Shown here piece by piece: positions 1 through 6,482 of a stretch of 31,005 nucleotides of DNA. The stretch's first letter is position 1. Each line of letters opens with the position of its first letter. The stretch is from a virus, in the IMG/VR virus record IMGVR_UViG_3300049491_000041, positions 1-31,005 of that record; one strand, 5' to 3'. The notes under the pieces are model-generated. The model had not been told where the DNA came from and did not search any database. It worked only from the letters and a program-made list of their open reading frames with translations. The position numbers and the translations under genes are program-made.

Positions 1-2
1 AT

Positions 3-362
3 CAAAAAGCTGCAACGCAGTCTCGCATGTTTCTGCTGCACGAGCGCGTGGCAGACATGTTCCTCAAGATCATTGAGAAGCACAACAAGATGATGGACGT
101 AATGGATGGCATGGTCGAGGGCAACCTTGACAAAGACACCGTTACGGACGAGGTGCTGAACTCATTCATCGAACAAGGCGCTATGCCATCCCCGGCTATG
201 ATGTCCGCTATCACGAAGTTCCTCAAGGACAACGAGATCATGTTCGAGCGTGAGAAGATCGAAGAAGTGTCCGCACAACAGCGCGCACTGGAAGAACGCA
301 AACGGCAGCGTCCCAATCTGGACAACCTGCTTGCATTTCCCGCTGTAGGTAACGGCGGATGA
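3..362 (+). CDS. Terminase small subunit (DNA maturase A, T7 gp18-like), 5' end outside window
   Basis: Probable small terminase, which in T7-like phages recognises concatemeric DNA and hands it to the large subunit for packaging. The frame is open from the window edge; an ATG at 27 exists but has no Shine-Dalgarno sequence, so the true start probably lies upstream. The product is highly charged and helical, with a Glu/Lys/Arg-rich C-terminal half (EERKRQRP). The identification rests mainly on position: its stop overlaps the large terminase start as ATGA (359-362). The family is poorly conserved in sequence, so the functional call is inferred from context and size. Confidence 0.7.
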   Translation, partial: QKAATQSRMFLLHERVADMFLKIIEKHNKMMDVMDGMVEGNLDKDTVTDEVLNSFIEQGAMPSPAMMSAITKFLKDNEIMFEREKIEEVSAQQRALEERKRQRPNLDNLLAFPAVGNGG

Positions 363-2128
363 ACCAAGAAGAAAGATGGGCGGCACTTCGATCCTTGCAA
401 GAGGAATACGAGGAGTTCCGCCCATTCCTGTATGACGTGATGACCTCGATCCTCGGGTTTGATTGCTCACCGCTTCAACTCGACATCGCGCTGTATCTTC
501 AATTCGGTCCAACCTACCGGATGATCCAAGCGCAACGTGGTCAGGCAAAGACCACCATCACTGGCATCTACGCTGTGTGGCGGTTGATCCACAACCCATC
601 AACTCGTGTGCTGATCGTATCGGCAGGCGGCGACATGGCATCGGAAATATCGAACTGGGTGATCCAAATCATCGACAACATGCCTGAACTGGAATGCCTA
701 CGGGCAGACCCGTCACATGGTGACAGATCGAGCATCGAAGCATATGACGTGCATTGGCAGTTGAAGGGGCCGGAGAAATCCCCGAGCATTGCCAGCGTGG
801 GTATCACATCGAACATGCAGGGCAAGCGCGCCGACATCTTGATTGCGGACGACATCGAGTCATCGAAGAACTCGCAAACCGAGACTATGAGAGCGCGACT
901 GAAACACCTTACACTGGACTTCTCGTCCATCTGCGCCACTGGTGACATCATCTACCTTGGCACTCCGCAGAGCATCGACAGCGTGTATAACTCCTTGGTA
1001 TCCAAGGGCTTCGATATTCGTATCTGGCCGGGGCGTTTCCCCACACTCAAGGAAGAACCCAACTATGGCGCGTTCCTCGCACCGTTCATTCGTGACGCAA
1101 TGAAAGCCAATCCGGCTTTGCGTAGCGGCGGCGGCATGCTTGGCGACAGGGGCCATCCGACTGACCCGATCCTGATGTCCGAGCAGACCCTTCGCAAGAA
1201 GGAAATGGCACAGGGCAAAGCCTACTTCCAACTGCAACACATGTTGGATACCAGATTGGCAGACGAGGACAGGTTCCCGCTCAAAGTGAGCCAAATCCTG
1301 TTCATGCACATACCGGAGAAATCCGCGCCAATCGAACTCAACTTCATTCAGTCTCCCGAATGCCGCATTTCCACACCCGCAGACTTCCCCATCGAAGCGC
1401 CGCTGTATCGTGTCCATAGTTTCGGGCAAGAGTTCGGTGCATTCCAAGGGTCGTATATGCATGTGGACCCTGCTGGTGGTGGGCAGAATGGTGACGAAAC
1501 TGCATGGGCCGTAACCCGCATGATGGCTGGCAAGGTGTATGTGGTGGGCTGCGGCAGCGTTCCCGGTGGTGTTTCCAAGGAAGCATTCTTGGCACTCACT
1601 GCTATAGCAAAGCGGCTCAAGCCAAACCGTATCGGCGTCGAAAAGAACTTCGGCAATGGTGCATTCGGCAGTATCTGGCAACCGTATCTACTCAAGGAGC
1701 ATCTTGCTACCATTGAGGACGTATGGGAAAGCGGCCAGAAAGAACTGCGTATCATCGACTTGATTGAACCCCTGATTGGTTCCAGCAGGTTGGTTATGGA
1801 CATATCCCTGATCGAAGAAGATCAACGGCTGTGCCTGCAATATCCCGTGCAAGACCGCAGCAGCTTCTCCCTGTTCTACCAGATGTCGCGCATCACGCGT
1901 GACAAAGGCGCACTCCGCCACGATGACCGACTTGATGCCCTTGCGGGTGCATGCCGTCCGTGGGTCGAGGCACTGAAACAGGACGAGGACAAAGTGGCAT
2001 TGCAAGCGAAACGCAATAAATACCACGCGATGATGAAGAACCCGCTTGGCGACGGACGACCGTGGCCCGGCTATGTCCAATCCCTTGGAGGCAAGAGTAT
2101 ACTCTCCAGAATGCACAGGAAGTTCTAA
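359..2128 (+). CDS. terL: Terminase large subunit (DNA maturase B, T7 gp19-like)
   Basis: The 589-residue packaging motor ATPase and nuclease that cuts concatemers and pumps DNA into the prohead. Walker A is AQRGQAKTT at residues 58-66. Walker B is DILIADDIE at about 159-167, followed by the GTPQ coupling segment near 201. The C-terminal RNase H-like nuclease begins with MHVDPAGGG (Asp370) and ends with HDDRLDA (Asp522, Asp523, Asp526), the expected acidic set. Length is close to T7 gp19. The start overlaps the small terminase (ATGA) and the stop overlaps the next gene (TAATG), so the three are probably translationally coupled. Confidence 0.97.
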   Translation: MNQEERWAALRSLQEEYEEFRPFLYDVMTSILGFDCSPLQLDIALYLQFGPTYRMIQAQRGQAKTTITGIYAVWRLIHNPSTRVLIVSAGGDMASEISNWVIQIIDNMPELECLRADPSHGDRSSIEAYDVHWQLKGPEKSPSIASVGITSNMQGKRADILIADDIESSKNSQTETMRARLKHLTLDFSSICATGDIIYLGTPQSIDSVYNSLVSKGFDIRIWPGRFPTLKEEPNYGAFLAPFIRDAMKANPALRSGGGMLGDRGHPTDPILMSEQTLRKKEMAQGKAYFQLQHMLDTRLADEDRFPLKVSQILFMHIPEKSAPIELNFIQSPECRISTPADFPIEAPLYRVHSFGQEFGAFQGSYMHVDPAGGGQNGDETAWAVTRMMAGKVYVVGCGSVPGGVSKEAFLALTAIAKRLKPNRIGVEKNFGNGAFGSIWQPYLLKEHLATIEDVWESGQKELRIIDLIEPLIGSSRLVMDISLIEEDQRLCLQYPVQDRSSFSLFYQMSRITRDKGALRHDDRLDALAGACRPWVEALKQDEDKVALQAKRNKYHAMMKNPLGDGRPWPGYVQSLGGKSILSRMHRKF

Positions 2129-2502
2129 TGACTGACCAGCAAAACCCCGTCGAAGCCCCGGCTGAAAAAGCCACCACCCTGACCGCCCCCGTATGGCCGC
2201 GTGACATTTATGGCATTTCGTCCGGCCTTCGCCGTGAAATCGCCCGCACTGCTGGCCGCCTGAATGGCGACCCCAACAAGATGGCCGTGTTTATGGCCAC
2301 CCTTCGCGCTGGCGCTGAATGGGGTCATTCCCGCATGGAAGTGCAAGCCAAACTGAAATCCGCAAACATGGAGCGCCAATATGACCGACAAGATCGTGCC
2401 CTCGCGGACAACGCAAGCACTGACTTCAAAAATGGCGATGCTGAAACTGCTGCTGAACGGGCCGCTCGGCAAGATCATGCAGGCGTTGGCAATCGGAAGT
2501 AA
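2128..2502 (+). CDS. Unknown protein, overlaps endolysin
   Basis: A 124-residue protein I do not recognise. The start is the ATG of the TAATG junction with the large terminase stop. It begins with a Pro/Ala/Thr-rich stretch to about residue 25, then becomes charged and helical, with Arg- and Ala-rich segments (RREIARTAGRLNGD, ETAAERAARQ). There is no signal peptide or membrane segment, so it is not an obvious spanin, although the terminase-lysis junction is a usual spanin location. Its last 122 bases overlap the endolysin in another frame. It could be a minor structural or lysis-accessory protein; nothing seen decides this. Confidence 0.7.
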   Translation: MTDQQNPVEAPAEKATTLTAPVWPRDIYGISSGLRREIARTAGRLNGDPNKMAVFMATLRAGAEWGHSRMEVQAKLKSANMERQYDRQDRALADNASTDFKNGDAETAAERAARQDHAGVGNRK

Positions 2503-3112
2503 CATGCAGTTCGACTTCCCCGAGTTCAAGCACCTGATGCGAGAGCCGTTCAAGGCAGGCGCACTGGATGGGATACAGAAGATCGTGGATTACGGCAATC
2601 GCCAAGGCGTGACACGCGAACAGCTTGCTTACGTCCTTGCAACTGTCTGGCACGAAACAGCCGGGTGGATGCAGCCCATTCGTGAGGGCGCAGTCAGGTA
2701 TGGCCCGTCCTATACCGATGCGGCAGCACAACGCGCAGTTGCTGCGATCTATGCCAAGGGGATTATCACTTGGAACTACGCCAAGGTTTCCCCCAAGACT
2801 GGCAAGTCGTATTATGGTCGTGGCTTGTGCCAGATCACGCATGAGGAAAACTACGCGAAGTTCTCGCCCATCGTTGGTGTGGACCTTGTGAAAGACCCCG
2901 ATAAGGCGCTTGAGTGGCCCATCGCGTTGTGCATCCTGTTCACCGGGATGAAGCGCGGCATGTTCCGCAAAGACGAGAGCCTTGCTACCATCGACGGCGT
3001 GAATACCAAAGATGACTGGTATGAGGCGCGTGACATTATCAACGGCGATAAACGCAAGAATGGCGTTGCAATCGCAAACATCGCGGCAGTGTTCTATGCC
3101 GCACTGAGGTAA
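2381..3112 (+). CDS. Endolysin, glycoside hydrolase family 19 (chitinase/lysozyme-like)
   Basis: A 243-residue peptidoglycan hydrolase that would cleave the host wall glycan at lysis. GH19 features are visible: VWHETAGWMQPIREG with the presumed catalytic Glu92, and YYGRGLCQITHEENY at 144-158, the substrate-cleft signature of this family. The ATG at 2381 has GGAG at 2370-2373, seven bases upstream, which supports this start although it lies 122 bases inside the upstream gene; in-frame Met18 and Met20 are alternatives. Residues 20-38 are hydrophobic and could be a weak signal-anchor, but this is uncertain. The holin-like gene lies downstream at 3888. Confidence 0.92.
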   Translation: MTDKIVPSRTTQALTSKMAMLKLLLNGPLGKIMQALAIGSNMQFDFPEFKHLMREPFKAGALDGIQKIVDYGNRQGVTREQLAYVLATVWHETAGWMQPIREGAVRYGPSYTDAAAQRAVAAIYAKGIITWNYAKVSPKTGKSYYGRGLCQITHEENYAKFSPIVGVDLVKDPDKALEWPIALCILFTGMKRGMFRKDESLATIDGVNTKDDWYEARDIINGDKRKNGVAIANIAAVFYAALR

Positions 3113-3117
3113 GTTCA

Positions 3118-3618
3118 ATGGCTACTGTTACCGCCACCTATGCATGGGTTGCCCGCACGTTCGCAACCGATGTCAAGATCACCGGCGTTGCTGGTGTTGT
3201 GAAGATCGCCCCCAATGGCACCGTGAATGAGGATGCTGGTGTTCGCCTGAAAGGGCAAGAGTTCTTCCCCGCTGGAACGTATATGTTCCGTGGTCCCGGC
3301 TCGTTCACCACCACCCCGTATGTCGAGTTGAAGGCCCCGCCTCCGTTCGTTGTTGCTGACTGGAGCATTGCCGACAGTGCCACCGCGAACGCGCTGACCC
3401 TGACGATTTCCGCTCTGCCCGCCACCAATGGGTTCACCTTGAAGAAATTCCAGTGGACCAAGGATGCTGGTGTCACTTGGACCGACATCACGCGCAAGAC
3501 GGCTGGCACCGAGACGTTGCCGTGTGGTTCCACGGGTTCCAAGACCATCCAACTGCGTCAACTGACCGAGCAAGGTTACTCGATCGGGTCTGATGCCAAG
3601 TCGGCCACCGTGGTCTAA
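3118..3618 (+). CDS. Unknown beta-rich protein, possible Ig-like virion accessory
   Basis: A 166-residue protein, Thr/Val/Ala/Gly-rich with alternating polar and hydrophobic residues typical of beta sandwiches. The C-terminal half (FQWTKDAGVTWTDI, KTIQLRQLTEQGYSI) resembles Ig-like or fibronectin-like domains often appended to phage surface proteins. The N-terminal half (about 1-75) reads as a separate small beta domain ending in a Pro-rich hinge (ELKAPPPF). There are no transmembrane segments. It lies between endolysin and holin and its stop overlaps the next start as TAATG. A capsid or tail decoration role is an inference. Confidence 0.78.
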   Translation: MATVTATYAWVARTFATDVKITGVAGVVKIAPNGTVNEDAGVRLKGQEFFPAGTYMFRGPGSFTTTPYVELKAPPPFVVADWSIADSATANALTLTISALPATNGFTLKKFQWTKDAGVTWTDITRKTAGTETLPCGSTGSKTIQLRQLTEQGYSIGSDAKSATVV

Positions 3619-3875
3619 TGGCCGCACTGACTGCTAAGACTGCTCTCACCGAGGATTATCAGCTTGTTGCTGATGCCGTGGTGAGGGCGGTCGCAAGGGC
3701 TTCCAAGACTGCCACGATTTGCATCGTTCCTGATGGTGCAACTGCACCCGCAAACAGTGCTCCGGGTATCGTGCTGGCATGTCCTGAGCCGTTTGACTTC
3801 GGCCCTCTCGGGTCTGCATGCGATGTGTATGCAAAGGGTGATGGAAACATCGTCCTGTTCACCAATACCGTGTAA
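3618..3875 (+). CDS. Small unknown protein
   Basis: An 85-residue product, Ala/Thr/Val-rich and predicted mostly beta after a helical start (DYQLVADAVVRAVARAS). It contains two cysteines (ICIVPDG and LACPEPF) and no membrane segment. It begins at the TAATG overlap with the preceding beta-rich protein, so the two are probably made together and may act on the same particle. It is followed 12 bases later by the holin-like gene, which has its own ribosome binding site. I do not recognise a family. Confidence 0.68.
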   Translation: MAALTAKTALTEDYQLVADAVVRAVARASKTATICIVPDGATAPANSAPGIVLACPEPFDFGPLGSACDVYAKGDGNIVLFTNTV

Positions 3876-3887
3876 CAAGGAGTTCAC

Positions 3888-4154
3888 ATGAACGTTTTCA
3901 CTGCTCTGATCCTGCGCTTCATAGCGTTTGCACTGGTCACTTATGCCGGTGTGTCTCTGGAATGGGCTGTTATGCTCACTTCCGACCCCGAATTGGTGGG
4001 TCTGCTGAATGCCACCATTGGTGCTGGCGTTGTGGTAGTCACCGAGGAACTCTCCAAGCGGGTGGGTCCGGGGCTATCCAAGTTGCTGCTGTCTTTGGCA
4101 ACGAAATATGCTGCCAAACAGTCGGAAAAGCTGATCCTGCACAAGCCGGATTGA
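3888..4154 (+). CDS. Holin-like small membrane protein
   Basis: An 88-residue protein with two hydrophobic segments, about residues 5-27 (LILRFIAFALVTYAGVSLEW) and 36-53 (VGLLNATIGAGVVVV), and a basic C-terminal tail (KYAAKQSEKLILHKP). This is the plan of a class II holin, which would permeabilise the inner membrane and release or activate the endolysin at 2381. A good ribosome binding site (AAGGAG) precedes the ATG. It is the last convincing gene before the long non-coding region, so it probably ends the late transcription unit. Holins share little sequence, so the call rests on topology and neighbourhood. Confidence 0.75.
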   Translation: MNVFTALILRFIAFALVTYAGVSLEWAVMLTSDPELVGLLNATIGAGVVVVTEELSKRVGPGLSKLLLSLATKYAAKQSEKLILHKPD

Positions 4155-4164
4155 CCCCGATTTC

Positions 4165-4194
4165 CGGCCCGTGGAGCGCGTTCTCTGCGGGCCG
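4165..4194 (+). terminator. Hairpin after the holin-like gene, possible late terminator
   Basis: A perfect 7-bp stem (CGGCCCG 4165-4171 with CGGGCCG 4188-4194) and a 16-base loop, starting 11 bases after the holin stop. No T-run follows, so it is not a classical intrinsic terminator; it could be an RNA processing site or 3' end stabiliser. Confidence 0.4.
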
Positions 4195-4315
4195 TCACTA
4201 CCATCGCGCTCAGACCGTGTTACCTATCAGGCGGCTGGCTCCGTGGCGGGATCGGTGCATTCCGCAGGGTTTCCGGCTTGCATTCGCCCGGTGCAATCTC
4301 GGAGCGTTGCGGGAG

Positions 4316-4390
4316 AACTCGCCATATGAACTCCGCGTATAAACTCCATGCTACAACTCAGGTCAACTCTCAGTATGAACTCAGGGTCGG
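4316..4390. repeat. Six-copy AACTC short-repeat array with 13-bp period
   Basis: AACTC occurs at 4316, 4329, 4342, 4355, 4365 and 4378, giving spacings of 13, 13, 13, 10 and 13 bases. Bases between copies are partly similar (ATATG, GTATA and GTATG recur; two units continue as AGGTC and AGGGTC). T7 carries arrays of a short repeat next to its terminal repeats, with a spacing of roughly one helical turn, so this may mark or organise the right genome end. That role is an inference. Confidence 0.75.
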
Positions 4391-4395
4391 CAAGG

Positions 4396-4410
4396 ATTTT
4401 TGATAAAAAT
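4396..4410. repeat. AT-only inverted repeat
   Basis: ATTTTT and AAAAAT flank a three-base centre, just after the AACTC array. It is a small, easily melted palindrome in otherwise GC-balanced DNA. Function is unknown; it could help mark an end or an entry site. Confidence 0.4.
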
Positions 4411-4466
4411 TTGTATGGGGGTATCAATCAAACAGTCGCGCGTGAGTTTCCCCCATGCGGGCACCC

Positions 4467-4616
4467 GCGCTACACACACGCCTACACGCGCAATCGCACA
4501 CGCATACACGGGCGCACATACGCATACACGCACATCACGCACATGCACATACGCGCCTACACAGGCGCTCACACGCATAGGCGCATGCACTCGCACATAC
4601 ATACGCGCGCGATTGT
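4467..4616. repeat. CA/CG alternating pyrimidine-purine tract 1
   Basis: About 150 bases built from overlapping ACACGC, CACATA, ATACGC and GCGC units in near-continuous pyrimidine-purine alternation, ending in ACGCGCGCG. It does not code: frames through it are repetitive and have no start signals. Such alternation is prone to left-handed (Z) DNA under supercoiling. A related tract follows at 4825-4957. Confidence 0.8.
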
Positions 4617-4695
4617 CTGCCCTATCAATCACCTTTGCAAGCCAGTATCAACCGGATCATGCACTATCATTTAGCATGTGATAAATCTGCCACAC

Positions 4696-4718
4696 TCGTG
4701 TTCCCAGTATAGGAAGGG
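4696..4718 (+). promoter_or_regulatory. Candidate phage RNA polymerase promoter, copy A
   Basis: A 23-base element containing TTCCCAGTATAGGAAGGG, matching 24536-24558 at 21 of 23 positions. The 3' half resembles the T7 promoter core (CACTATAGGGAGA): TATA followed directly by G, predicting +1 at 4712. It faces the early and replication genes. A 27-base block at 4750-4776 is also conserved with copy B. These are the only two matches I find, one at the left end and one after the RNA polymerase gene, as expected for a phage-specific promoter. Confidence 0.7.
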
Positions 4719-4749
4719 ATAACCGAATATCCAATGATTTCAATGGGTT

Positions 4750-4776
4750 ATGCATGAGGCCAGATCAGTTAACATG
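4750..4776 (+). repeat. Conserved 27-base block downstream of promoter-like element, copy A
   Basis: Contains ATGCATGAGGCCAGATC and GTTAACATG and is identical to 24585-24611 except for one A/G. It starts 38 bases after the predicted +1. It could be a conserved 5' transcript element, an RNase III site or part of the promoter itself. Confidence 0.75.
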
Positions 4777-4824
4777 CTAAGTCTTTGATATTGTTAGATA
4801 AATCCTTGTCTTGATCCAAAGGAT

Positions 4825-4957
4825 AAACACACACGCACATCATGCGCCTAGCACATACACGCGCAAGCCCGCGTAACACACATACGCGCATGTGAGTATA
4901 ACTACACACACGCATGATGTGATCCATAACCGCGCATGCATACACACGCACACGCGA
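4825..4957. repeat. CA/CG alternating pyrimidine-purine tract 2
   Basis: A second tract of ACACAC, CGCACA, TACGCG and GCATGCA units in near-alternating pyrimidine-purine order, about 130 bases. It lies on the other side of promoter-like copy A from tract 1, so the element is bracketed by two Z-prone tracts. No coding potential is seen. Confidence 0.75.
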
Positions 4958-5093
4958 CCCTAGCTAAACCATTGATAACACACACAAATAACTTTCTTTG
5001 TGAGTTACTCTAACCCATTGATTTCATTACATTCTTTCTTTCAAGTATCTCACAAGGCATTGATATTCCTTGCATATTTTCCATGCATAGCAG

Positions 5094-5122
5094 TTGACAA
5101 TCAAAACGACGTAGGGCATACA
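5094..5122 (+). promoter_or_regulatory. Candidate host sigma70-type early promoter
   Basis: A perfect TTGACA at 5094-5099 is followed 17 bases later by CATACA (5117-5122), a weak -10 with 3 of 6 consensus bases. It lies after an AT-rich stretch and before the first early gene, where T7-like phages place host promoters. The weak -10 lowers confidence. Confidence 0.4.
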
Positions 5123-5218
5123 GATCACACAACGAAACAAGACGTGACAGCGGGTTAAGACCTAGTAACGTTTGGTTTCCATGCTCTTAGGGTCTGGTGG
5201 TAATTGCCCGCCTATCCT

Positions 5219-5237
5219 GAACCTTTGACAGAGGTTC
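5219..5237 (+). promoter_or_regulatory. Leader hairpin upstream of the early genes
   Basis: GAACCT (5219-5224) and AGGTTC (5232-5237) form a perfect 6-bp stem with a 7-base loop. It would lie in the 5' leader of an early transcript started near 5130. The role is unknown; RNA processing is possible. Confidence 0.4.
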
Positions 5238-5461
5238 GCCTTATAGTGCCTGACTGGTGTATGACCATGTAATCCGTGGATGCTGCCAGCACGCCGAAAC
5301 CGCATAAACACTTGCTGTGTGTATGTCCTAGCACGGTTGCGACCTACAGCCTAACGGTCTGGTCAATGCTGATGGACAGATAGCGCAAGCTAGTAATGCG
5401 GTTGATCATGCTGCCCTTGTTCACACGAGGTTAGCACAGTCAACCGATATAAGGTGATACC

Positions 5462-5638
5462 ATGACTAAGGGCCAACGCAAGGCAATGCGCCGTGCTACG
5501 TCCAGTGACATCGCAAAACGCTTCCCGAAAGGTGGCAATGATCCTCTTGGGTCAACGGTGACACTTGGCAACAGTTTCCGGTCTGTGGATAGCCTTGATT
5601 TCAAGGTTATCAAAACAGGGACTATGAAGCGCAAATGA
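5462..5638 (+). CDS. Small basic early protein
   Basis: A 58-residue basic protein, the first gene after the left-end control region. It begins MTKGQRKAMRRATSSDIAKR and ends KTGTMKRK, so both ends are positively charged. AAGGTGAT at 5451-5458 precedes the ATG and its stop overlaps the next start as ATGA, so it is well supported as a gene. Small basic first-expressed proteins of phages often act on host nucleic acids or transcription; here that is only a suggestion from position and charge. No family recognised. Confidence 0.7.
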   Translation: MTKGQRKAMRRATSSDIAKRFPKGGNDPLGSTVTLGNSFRSVDSLDFKVIKTGTMKRK

Positions 5639-5832
5639 AAGACGTGACACCTAAGACCGCTGAACAGCGGCAAGCGATTGCTTATCTGTGGATAAGCGTT
5701 GCTATCAATGCAGTGTTCTATGCGCTGCTTTTCATCTTCGCTAAGTCATGGGTGGTGACAGTGTTTCTCTGCCACCTGATCCTTGGCGCAGTGCTGATTG
5801 CTGGCAGCATCTTTCTGGCAACCCGCAAGTAA
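5635..5832 (+). CDS. Small two-span membrane protein
   Basis: A 65-residue early protein with a polar N-terminus (MKDVTPKTAEQRQ) and two transmembrane segments, about 16-36 and 40-62, joined by a short turn containing KSW, and a short basic end (ATRK). It overlaps the preceding small basic gene by ATGA, so the two form one translational unit. An early membrane protein could affect superinfection or the host envelope, but no family is recognised and it is too far from the lysis genes to be called a holin. Confidence 0.72.
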   Translation: MKDVTPKTAEQRQAIAYLWISVAINAVFYALLFIFAKSWVVTVFLCHLILGAVLIAGSIFLATRK

Positions 5833-5855
5833 GCCCTACAGTCTCCACTGACTAT

Positions 5856-5893
5856 TGCTGATGTGCAAGAGGCCACACGCTTCTACATCAGCA
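5856..5893 (+). promoter_or_regulatory. Leader hairpin before the 5931 gene
   Basis: TGCTGATGT (5856-5864) and ACATCAGCA (5885-5893) form a perfect 9-bp stem; AAG and CTT inside can extend it past a small internal loop. A second hairpin, GTCAC 5897-5901 with GTGAC 5913-5917, lies just before the ribosome binding site. Probably an RNA processing or stability element. Confidence 0.55.
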
Positions 5894-5930
5894 GCAGTCA
5901 CGCTGCATCACAGTGACATGGAGACACAAG

Positions 5931-6482
5931 ATGACGAAACTGACCTACTCGTATGCTATGAACGCTGCTGCGATGGACGCTGGCATCACTGCCATCGGCA
6001 AGCGCAGTGCCACGCTCATGCAGGACGTGCAGAAGATCGCTGTTTCGATCCTGCGGGATATGAAGCAGCACGGTGACAAGCCCACGGCTGTCAAGCGGGC
6101 CAATGGCCTGTGCGCTGCCTTGGGTGCAGGGATGCGGGCCAATGCTTTGCGGCTGTGGTTCGAGACGCTGGCACCGATGGTGTGGAACGACAAGGAAAAG
6201 ACGCTGACCTATGGTCACAGCGCCACCTCTCCGGTGCGCGACACCAAGGACATCGACGTGGACAAGTGCATCGCTTCGCCGTGGCAGTTGGCCGATGGCG
6301 GCGAAAAGCCCTACAAGCCGATTGACAACTGGTCCGCACAACTCGCTTCGATCATCAAGCGGGCGCATGAGGACATCAAGGCGATGGGCGACAAGTCCAA
6401 GGTGAACAAGGCGCAACTGCTGGTGCTGGAAGGCATGGCAGAAGGCAAGCCGCTGGCAACGCTGGTCGGCGCGGCCAACTAA
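5931..6482 (+). CDS. Unknown helical early protein
   Basis: A 183-residue protein. The start is the ATG at 5931 with GGAGA six bases upstream; an in-frame GTG at 5913 would add six residues but lacks a better signal. Residues 1-75 are helical (AMDAGITAIGKRSATLMQDVQKIAVSIL cannot be assigned to a family), followed by LWFETLAPMVWNDKEKTL, a polar middle and a helical C-terminus. It resembles in outline a group of uncharacterised podovirus proteins of similar size that start with a helical repeat, but I cannot name the family with confidence. It stands alone between two structured gaps. Confidence 0.8.
   Translation: MTKLTYSYAMNAAAMDAGITAIGKRSATLMQDVQKIAVSILRDMKQHGDKPTAVKRANGLCAALGAGMRANALRLWFETLAPMVWNDKEKTLTYGHSATSPVRDTKDIDVDKCIASPWQLADGGEKPYKPIDNWSAQLASIIKRAHEDIKAMGDKSKVNKAQLLVLEGMAEGKPLATLVGAAN

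Larger units (their letters stand above)
4155..5461. other. Long non-coding region, probable genome-end and left-end control region
   Basis: About 1.3 kb without a convincing gene. Open frames here are made of CA/CG-rich low-complexity DNA and lack ribosome binding sites. It contains, in order, a hairpin after the holin, a six-copy AACTC array, a CA/CG tract, a phage-promoter-like element, a second CA/CG tract, an AT-rich stretch with a TTGACA box, and a 300-base leader before the first early gene. T7-type phages have their ends and terminal repeats between the lysis/packaging genes and the early genes; placing the ends here is inference. Confidence 0.8.

Noticed and set aside
860-1681. Long antisense frame opposite the large terminase
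   Set aside because: It is a complement shadow of a strongly supported gene, with no start signal and no protein-like motifs.
4348-4674. Open frames of about 80-110 codons through the CA/CG tracts on both strands
   Set aside because: The products are low-complexity Thr/His/Arg or Val/Cys/Ala repeats produced by the simple-sequence DNA, with no ribosome binding site.
5225-5247. TTGACA followed by TATAGT as a host promoter
   Set aside because: The spacer is only 11 bases, too short for a sigma70 promoter; the TTGACA also forms the loop of a hairpin.
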